Below are positions 42,046 to 46,502 of a DNA stretch of 46,502 nucleotides, piece after piece. Position 1 is the stretch's first letter, and each line of letters opens with the position of its first letter. The stretch is taken from assembly GCA_021372825.1 (NCBI GenBank), contig JAJFTR010000030.1, positions 1-46,502 of the forward strand, in the 5' to 3' direction. Source of the stretch: Actinomycetes bacterium. GTDB lineage: Bacteria; Actinomycetota; Coriobacteriia; Anaerosomatales; Anaerosomataceae. The position numbers and the translations under genes were made by a program. The notes beneath the pieces are model-generated. The model saw nothing but the letters and a program-made list of their open reading frames with translations, did not search any database and was not told the DNA's origin.

Positions 42046-43275
42046 ATGCTCGCATGGGCCAGCCTACTCGCCTGCAGCGTCACCGCGGGTGCAACCATCG
42101 TCGGACTGCTCGTCGCCCCGAGCGGCTGGCAGACGGGTTTCGCGATCCTTTCCGTGATCGCCCTGGTGGTCACGGTACACTCGTTCACACTCCTGATCAC
42201 CGAGGTCCCTACCGGCCAGACCGCCGTGCTCGCGCTCCTCTTCATCCTCGCGGGCCTTTCTGGAGGGTTCTGGGTCGCCGCCGCGTCGCTCGTGGGCCGC
42301 CAGTCGCGCCGTCGAGCAGCACACAGCACGTCCACGCCCTGCGTGGGGCCGTCGAGACGTGCGGTCGTCGTTCTGTCAAATGCCGAGCCCGAGCGGTACG
42401 ACTACGCCGCCACCGCGAGGCGTCTCACGCGCTTGGTCCACAGCGGTGCGTTGACGCTCCCCGCAAGCGCGGTACCTTTCGTCTTCCTGTCAGAGAAGGC
42501 ACGGTATCACGCCCTTCGTGACTTCCATCCCGGACGTGCGACAGCGCGGGTCATCGCAGAAGCGGTGGAAAGCCACCTGCGTGCGAGCGGTGACGCGGAC
42601 ACGGTCGTCGTGGCGTGGTGCGACGGAGACCCTTCGCTTTCCGAGCAGGTCCACAGCCTTGCCGCGGCGGGATACACCGAGATCGTTCTCGCACATCTTG
42701 GGCAAGACGGTTCGTATCTGTTCACGGAAGCCGCGAGCGAACTTGCCGATGCTCACATGTCACACGTCCGTATCGGGACGGCCCCGAGTATCTGGATCAG
42801 CGATCCTTTGGCGCGACGGGCATGCCAGCGCGTGTTGAACGTCACTCGAAACGCCGACCCTGCAACCGTGGGAGTAGCACTGCTCGGCGAAGGGCAACCA
42901 CCGGAATGGGAGTCCCTGAGCAGAGAGTGGCACGAGACAGAAGCGTACTTCACGCAGCGCGTACGCCTCATGCTCGCCGAGCACGGGATCGACGAGCGCA
43001 ACGTGCGACTCGGCTGGGTGGAATGGCAGACTCCTGACATCACCGAGGTAGTCCGCCATCTAGCCGCCACAGGGTGTACGACGATCGTGCTTGCCCCCGT
43101 CACGATCCCGGTCGCCACGCTCGCCACCGCTCTCGACTTTCCGCGTGCAATCGACTCGGCGCGTCTTGGTCCGGATGTCCTCACCATCACACTGACGCCC
43201 TGGGGAGACGATCCCGCCCTCATCCAGGCACTCGTCACTGCGATAAAGCAGACGCTGTCAGATAAGACAGACTGA
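42046..43275 (+). CDS. Membrane-anchored chelatase-fold-like protein
   Basis: 409-aa protein with three N-terminal hydrophobic helices (about 2-24, 29-50, 57-81), a basic linker and a cytosolic part (about 105-400) resembling class II chelatases (ferrochelatase/CbiX fold). Two half-domains are apparent: AVVVLSNAEPERYDY at the first strand, and VRHLAATGCTTIVLAPVTIPVATLATALDF-type sequence in the second, which lines up with the ferrochelatase segment PLGFATDHLETLYDLD; the catalytic Glu and His are not evident. It may be a divergent or non-catalytic chelatase or a tetrapyrrole-binding protein. ATG at 42046 with AAAGGGG about 6 bases upstream. Divergent from trxA. Confidence 0.6.
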   Translation: MLAWASLLACSVTAGATIVGLLVAPSGWQTGFAILSVIALVVTVHSFTLLITEVPTGQTAVLALLFILAGLSGGFWVAAASLVGRQSRRRAAHSTSTPCVGPSRRAVVVLSNAEPERYDYAATARRLTRLVHSGALTLPASAVPFVFLSEKARYHALRDFHPGRATARVIAEAVESHLRASGDADTVVVAWCDGDPSLSEQVHSLAAAGYTEIVLAHLGQDGSYLFTEAASELADAHMSHVRIGTAPSIWISDPLARRACQRVLNVTRNADPATVGVALLGEGQPPEWESLSREWHETEAYFTQRVRLMLAEHGIDERNVRLGWVEWQTPDITEVVRHLAATGCTTIVLAPVTIPVATLATALDFPRAIDSARLGPDVLTITLTPWGDDPALIQALVTAIKQTLSDKTD

Positions 43276-43291
43276 CCTGAGCGGACTGCGG

Positions 43292-44008
43292 CTACTTCGT
43301 GGCTTTACAGCGCTCCCAATTCCACGCCTGCAGACGGCGGATCTTCGGGTACTGGAAGGCGTAACGCAGCGCAATCGACATCCCGCCACGCGCAGCCTCA
43401 GCCCGCGTCTCCAGTGCATCGATGCTTCGGCGCAGATCGTCAGCGGTCGTGCCACGGAAAAGCGTGTACCCCTTGCCTATGGCCTTGAGTACGTGCGCGT
43501 CACTGCCACCCGTCGCTGCGAAGCCCTGACCACCAGCGAACGCTTTGGCGGCCAGCTTGTTTGCATAGACGAGATACGGCGACGAGTTGTAGACCTCCAG
43601 TGCGTGGAAAGCAACGTCGTGGATGGCCTTGCCGACACTCTCCAGACCGAAAGGCCCGAAGGCGCGGTTCGCGAACGGATGAGCGATTATCGCCACTCCC
43701 CCTTGTTCGTTTATGCGCGCCACGGTCTCTGCTGCAGAGAGACCAGCCGGAACCGTCTCGGTTAGCCACAGTCCGATTATGTGTCCCGACCGTGAAGAGA
43801 CTTCCTCGCCTACAACGACTTCGAACTCGTACATGTCGGCAAGTGACTGAGCGAACACCGCGCCTTCGATCGTGTTGTGGTCGGTCACAGCGATCACCTT
43901 GAGATCGGTCCGATCGGCCACGTACTCCATGATGTCGGGTATCTTCGCCAACCCATCACTGTGATTCGAATGGATGTGCAGGTCCGCTTTGCTCCAGACC
44001 TCTGTCAC
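43292..44008 (-). CDS. PHP-domain metal-dependent phosphoesterase
   Basis: 238-aa hydrolase of the PHP superfamily (histidinol phosphatase / 3',5'-nucleotide phosphatase-like). Metal motifs: DLHIHSNHSDG (near 8-18), VTDHNTIEG (near 41-49), a Glu near 65, AHPF (near 109-112) and GSDAHVL (near 181-187). GTG at 44008 with GGGGG 9 bases upstream is chosen because homology begins there. Downstream (70 bp) of an aminotransferase gene on the same strand. Substrate unknown. Confidence 0.9.
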   Translation of the reverse strand: MTEVWSKADLHIHSNHSDGLAKIPDIMEYVADRTDLKVIAVTDHNTIEGAVFAQSLADMYEFEVVVGEEVSSRSGHIIGLWLTETVPAGLSAAETVARINEQGGVAIIAHPFANRAFGPFGLESVGKAIHDVAFHALEVYNSSPYLVYANKLAAKAFAGGQGFAATGGSDAHVLKAIGKGYTLFRGTTADDLRRSIDALETRAEAARGGMSIALRYAFQYPKIRRLQAWNWERCKATK

Positions 44009-44078
44009 GTTACATTGACCCCCTGGATAGTCGAAACGATGCCTCGAGGATACAGCAAGTTCCGTACCGGAACACCTC

Positions 44079-45269
44079 TCATCGTCGCGGTCCTGTCGGA
44101 CCCACAGGGTCGGCATGCGCACGCGCCCATGCGTCGAGCCGCGCGACACCCTCCTGCAGCCGTTCCATCGACGCAGCGTAGCTGAATCTCAAGAACCCCT
44201 CGCCACCTGGGCCGAAATCGACGCCTGGGGCGACCGCCACACCGGCCTCTTCGAGGAGCCTTTCCGACAACTCAAGAGAGTCCTCTCCCCACAGTCTTGC
44301 GTCCGCGAACACATAAAACGCACCGGTCGGTTCGGTCGCGATCCCGAGTCCCGCCTCGCGCAGTGCCGGCACGAGGTAACGGCGCCGTTCGTCGTATACG
44401 GCCCGCATCCGTGCGACGTCGTCCTGAGCTTCCAGCAGCGCAACGGTACCTGCCACCTGGACGAAGTGATTGGCGCACAAGAAGAAGTTCTGCTGGATGA
44501 CCTCAGCAGCCCGAACGAACTCGTGTGGAGCTATAAGATAGCCGAGCCGCCAACCTGTCATGGCGTAGGCCTTCGAGAAGCCGTTCAGCACGAACGCGCG
44601 ATCCGTGTACTCCAGCATGGAGTGGCTCGGCCCGTCGAACTGCAGCCCATGATAGATCTCGTCGCTCGCGATCCAGATGCCGTACTCCTCGGCGACTCGC
44701 GCAAGGTCAGCCATGTCTTCAGGGGTGAGCGAGGACCCTGTGGGATTGGACGGGCTGTTGATCACGACCGCCTTCGTCCGGTCTGTGATCGCATGCCGTA
44801 GATCGTCCATGTCCAGCCGAAAACCGTTCTCGGCACGGACAGGCACCCGGACGGTCACACCTCCCAAGAACGCGATGTAGTTGGAGTATGCAGGATAGGA
44901 GGGGTCGCAGATGATGACCTCGTCTCCTGGGTCCAGGAGCGAACCGAACGCCAGCAGCATCGCAGGAGAAGTGCCCTGGGTGACGACGATGTCTCCTGGA
45001 TCCACGCTGACGCCGTAAGCTCGACGGTGATGCATGACGATGGCGTCCCGAAGATCGGGAAGCCCTGCCGACTGGGTGTAGCCCGTATCTTCTGCGTTCA
45101 TCGCCGCGTGCCCTGCACGCTTCACGATCTCCGGTGTGGGGAAGTCGGGCTCACCGATCTCGAGCCGCACGATGTCGCGACCGGCGGCCTCGAGCTCCTT
45201 CGCCCGCGCGACGATGTCCATCACCACGAACGGCTTCATCGACTGGGCCCTATGCGAGACGCCACTCAC
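44079..45269 (-). CDS. Class I/II PLP-dependent aminotransferase
   Basis: 396-aa aspartate-aminotransferase-superfamily enzyme. LEIGEPDFPTPE (near 36-47) binds substrate; NSPSNPTGS (near 168-176), DEIYHGL (near 202-208), Schiff-base Lys in NGFSKAYAMTGWRLGY (near 231-246) and a C-terminal Arg in LRFSYA (near 364-369). Full length. GTG at 45269 with GGGAGG about 8-9 bases upstream; follows the radical SAM gene by 15 bp, so they are probably cotranscribed. Donor and acceptor are not deducible. Confidence 0.93.
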   Translation of the reverse strand: MSGVSHRAQSMKPFVVMDIVARAKELEAAGRDIVRLEIGEPDFPTPEIVKRAGHAAMNAEDTGYTQSAGLPDLRDAIVMHHRRAYGVSVDPGDIVVTQGTSPAMLLAFGSLLDPGDEVIICDPSYPAYSNYIAFLGGVTVRVPVRAENGFRLDMDDLRHAITDRTKAVVINSPSNPTGSSLTPEDMADLARVAEEYGIWIASDEIYHGLQFDGPSHSMLEYTDRAFVLNGFSKAYAMTGWRLGYLIAPHEFVRAAEVIQQNFFLCANHFVQVAGTVALLEAQDDVARMRAVYDERRRYLVPALREAGLGIATEPTGAFYVFADARLWGEDSLELSERLLEEAGVAVAPGVDFGPGGEGFLRFSYAASMERLQEGVARLDAWARAHADPVGPTGPRR

Positions 45270-45284
45270 GTCGAGCTGCCTCCC

Positions 45285-46502
45285 TCACAACCTTGCGTCG
45301 TAGACGCGCTGCAGCCACATGGCGCCCACTTCCGCTCTTCGCAGGTCTCGGTACGACATCGTCGGAGTGGCGATGACTTCGTGGGGCGGCTCGGGGTCGT
45401 ACACCAAGCCGAGCTCGTCCGCCCGAGCCCACAGGTCCGTCCCTGGCAACACACGCAACGTCGACGTCTGAACCTTGCCTGGGTCCAGGCCGAGACAGAA
45501 GTCCAATCCCTCATCGAAGTCAGACAGCTGATCACCCGGAAGGCCGATGATCAGGTCACACTCGACACGGATCCCTTGCTGTTTCAGCGCCTCGACTCCG
45601 GAGATGAACCGGTCACGCCTAAAGGCGCGTCGGCAGGTCTCAAGCGCACGTGGACCCACCGTCTGCGGACCCGTCTCGACCGAGACGACACCAGCCTTGG
45701 CGAGCAGCGCTGCCGCCTTGGAGTCGATCCGCTCGATATCCACCTCGATCGTGTGCAGCACGACACCTCGAGCCGCGTAGGGCTCCATGATCGCTGTGAG
45801 CCACTCCAAACGTTCGTCTGTCAGGTTGAACACGGGGTCGATGAAGGAGAACGCGTCCACCCCCGGCGCCGAGGTGAGCGCTGCGACCTCCGACGCGACC
45901 CGGCGCTGTGAGAACTCCCGGATCCGGCCGTATCCTTTGCCTTCGAAGCAGTAGCTGCACCGATGAGGACATCCGCGATACGTCTCGATGTATGCCGTAT
46001 ATTCCGTCGGAGCCATGATCCCCGTCAGGTAGGGCGACGGGATCGAGTCGAGGTCGGCGATCAGCGCACGGTCTGGAGCGGAGACCGGCATGCCGCTCTC
46101 GTCTCGGCCAGAGACTCCCTCGACTCTCAAGGCGCTCTTGCCGCGCACGTATGCGTAGAGCAACTCCGCGAAGGTCTCTTCGCCCTCGCCTCGGACGACG
46201 GCATCGACTTCGCGATGTTCACGCAGGACGCTCTCGGCGATCGCAGTGACCTCTGGGCCGCCGAGAACCACTCGGGTCTGCGGCGAAGCGTGTTTCACTA
46301 CTCGGCATAGGTCATAGACCGCACGCGCGTTCCAGCAGGTGACGGACACAGCGACGACATCGGGCTGCGTCCCAAGCACTCGGAAAGCGACCCACCATGG
46401 ATCCACTCCCACGTCGAGATCGAGCGTATGGAACGCGACACGACCTGCGAGACGCTCATCGTTCTGAGCGTACGCGCGCACGTATCCTAGAGCGAGGGAC
46501 TG
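45285..46502 (-). CDS. B12-binding radical SAM protein, N-terminus cut by window edge
   Basis: Frame is open to the window end (405 codons seen), and residues before the visible AYAQND segment match the usual start of a B12-binding domain, so the 5' end is missing. A cobalamin-binding-like Rossmann region (first about 140 residues: DVVAVSVTCWNA, VVLGGPEVTA, VVRGEGEETFAELL) is followed by a radical SAM core with the Fe-S motif GCPHRCSYC (near 185) and GLPGD-type motifs. Members modify lipids, hopanoids, tetrapyrroles or peptides. Its 15-bp spacing to the aminotransferase suggests a shared pathway, but the product is unknown. Confidence 0.9.
   Translation of the reverse strand, partial: QSLALGYVRAYAQNDERLAGRVAFHTLDLDVGVDPWWVAFRVLGTQPDVVAVSVTCWNARAVYDLCRVVKHASPQTRVVLGGPEVTAIAESVLREHREVDAVVRGEGEETFAELLYAYVRGKSALRVEGVSGRDESGMPVSAPDRALIADLDSIPSPYLTGIMAPTEYTAYIETYRGCPHRCSYCFEGKGYGRIREFSQRRVASEVAALTSAPGVDAFSFIDPVFNLTDERLEWLTAIMEPYAARGVVLHTIEVDIERIDSKAAALLAKAGVVSVETGPQTVGPRALETCRRAFRRDRFISGVEALKQQGIRVECDLIIGLPGDQLSDFDEGLDFCLGLDPGKVQTSTLRVLPGTDLWARADELGLVYDPEPPHEVIATPTMSYRDLRRAEVGAMWLQRVYDARL

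Noticed and set aside
1-46502. CRISPR arrays, insertion sequences, phage genes
   Set aside because: No regularly spaced repeats, transposase, integrase or terminal inverted repeats were seen by eye.

Overview
The window is high-GC, densely coded bacterial chromosome. Gene content suggests a hydrogen-oxidising, probably anaerobic or microaerophilic actinobacterium near the Coriobacteriia (OPB41/Anaerosomatales-like). The pointers are GTG starts, many 4-bp start/stop overlaps, cell-wall-binding-2 repeats, Tat-exported uptake hydrogenase, menaquinone-type prenyl chemistry, and a SpoIIE/STAS/HATPase switch. The lineage is an inference from gene content only. I see no phage, insertion sequence or CRISPR array.

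Layout. 1-153: edge of a DUF2249 gene. 680-4964: hydrogenase operon (small subunit, large subunit, cytochrome b, maturation protease). The large subunit has an in-frame TGA exactly where the first Cys of the C-terminal nickel motif belongs. Read as selenocysteine, the frame continues through the rest of the motif and a normal cleavable tail to TAG at 3597, and a SECIS-like hairpin follows the TGA. The small subunit has a Cys where standard [NiFe] enzymes have Pro at the medial cluster. Together these mark a [NiFeSe] hydrogenase, here with a membrane cytochrome b partner. 4952-6759: OmpR/BaeS-type two-component pair. 6852-9641: transketolase and inositol-monophosphatase-like gene, divergent. 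9688-14838: haem operon hemE-hemH-hemY-hemY with tandem hemY paralogues. 14963-16951: acetyl-CoA synthetase, followed by a 519-bp intergenic region with strong dyads and a possible 50-aa gene. 17471-21489: degV, HIT, xseB, xseA, rnd. 21574-24247: lipid-kinase-like gene and an exported L,D-transpeptidase. 24400-24837: tRNA-Val(GAC), tRNA-Gly(GCC), tRNA-Cys(GCA). 24997-29580: small unknown gene, ubiX-ubiA-ubiD, HAD hydrolase, nitroreductase.

29686-33785: a STAS-HATPase fusion and a 1087-aa GAF-rich SpoIIE phosphatase. 33875-35285: CcdA, HMA protein and a membrane zinc-ribbon protein. 35368-39628: sigma-54 (rpoN), histidine kinase and NtrC-type activator in one overlapping operon. 39740-41910: EamA exporter, then a CsoR/CstR-family repressor and a thioredoxin/FmdB pair. 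The repressor and the thioredoxin pair carry near-identical ATACCCC/GGGGTAT palindromes inside their promoters. 42046-46502: membrane-anchored chelatase-like protein, PHP phosphoesterase, aminotransferase and a truncated B12-binding radical SAM gene.

How it fits together: H2 oxidised outside the membrane by the Tat-exported hydrogenase would feed electrons through the cytochrome b to (mena)quinone, for which the ubiXAD cluster may supply prenylation and decarboxylation. The haem operon supports cytochrome maturation. The CsoR/CstR-thioredoxin module points to a metal or persulfide stress circuit.
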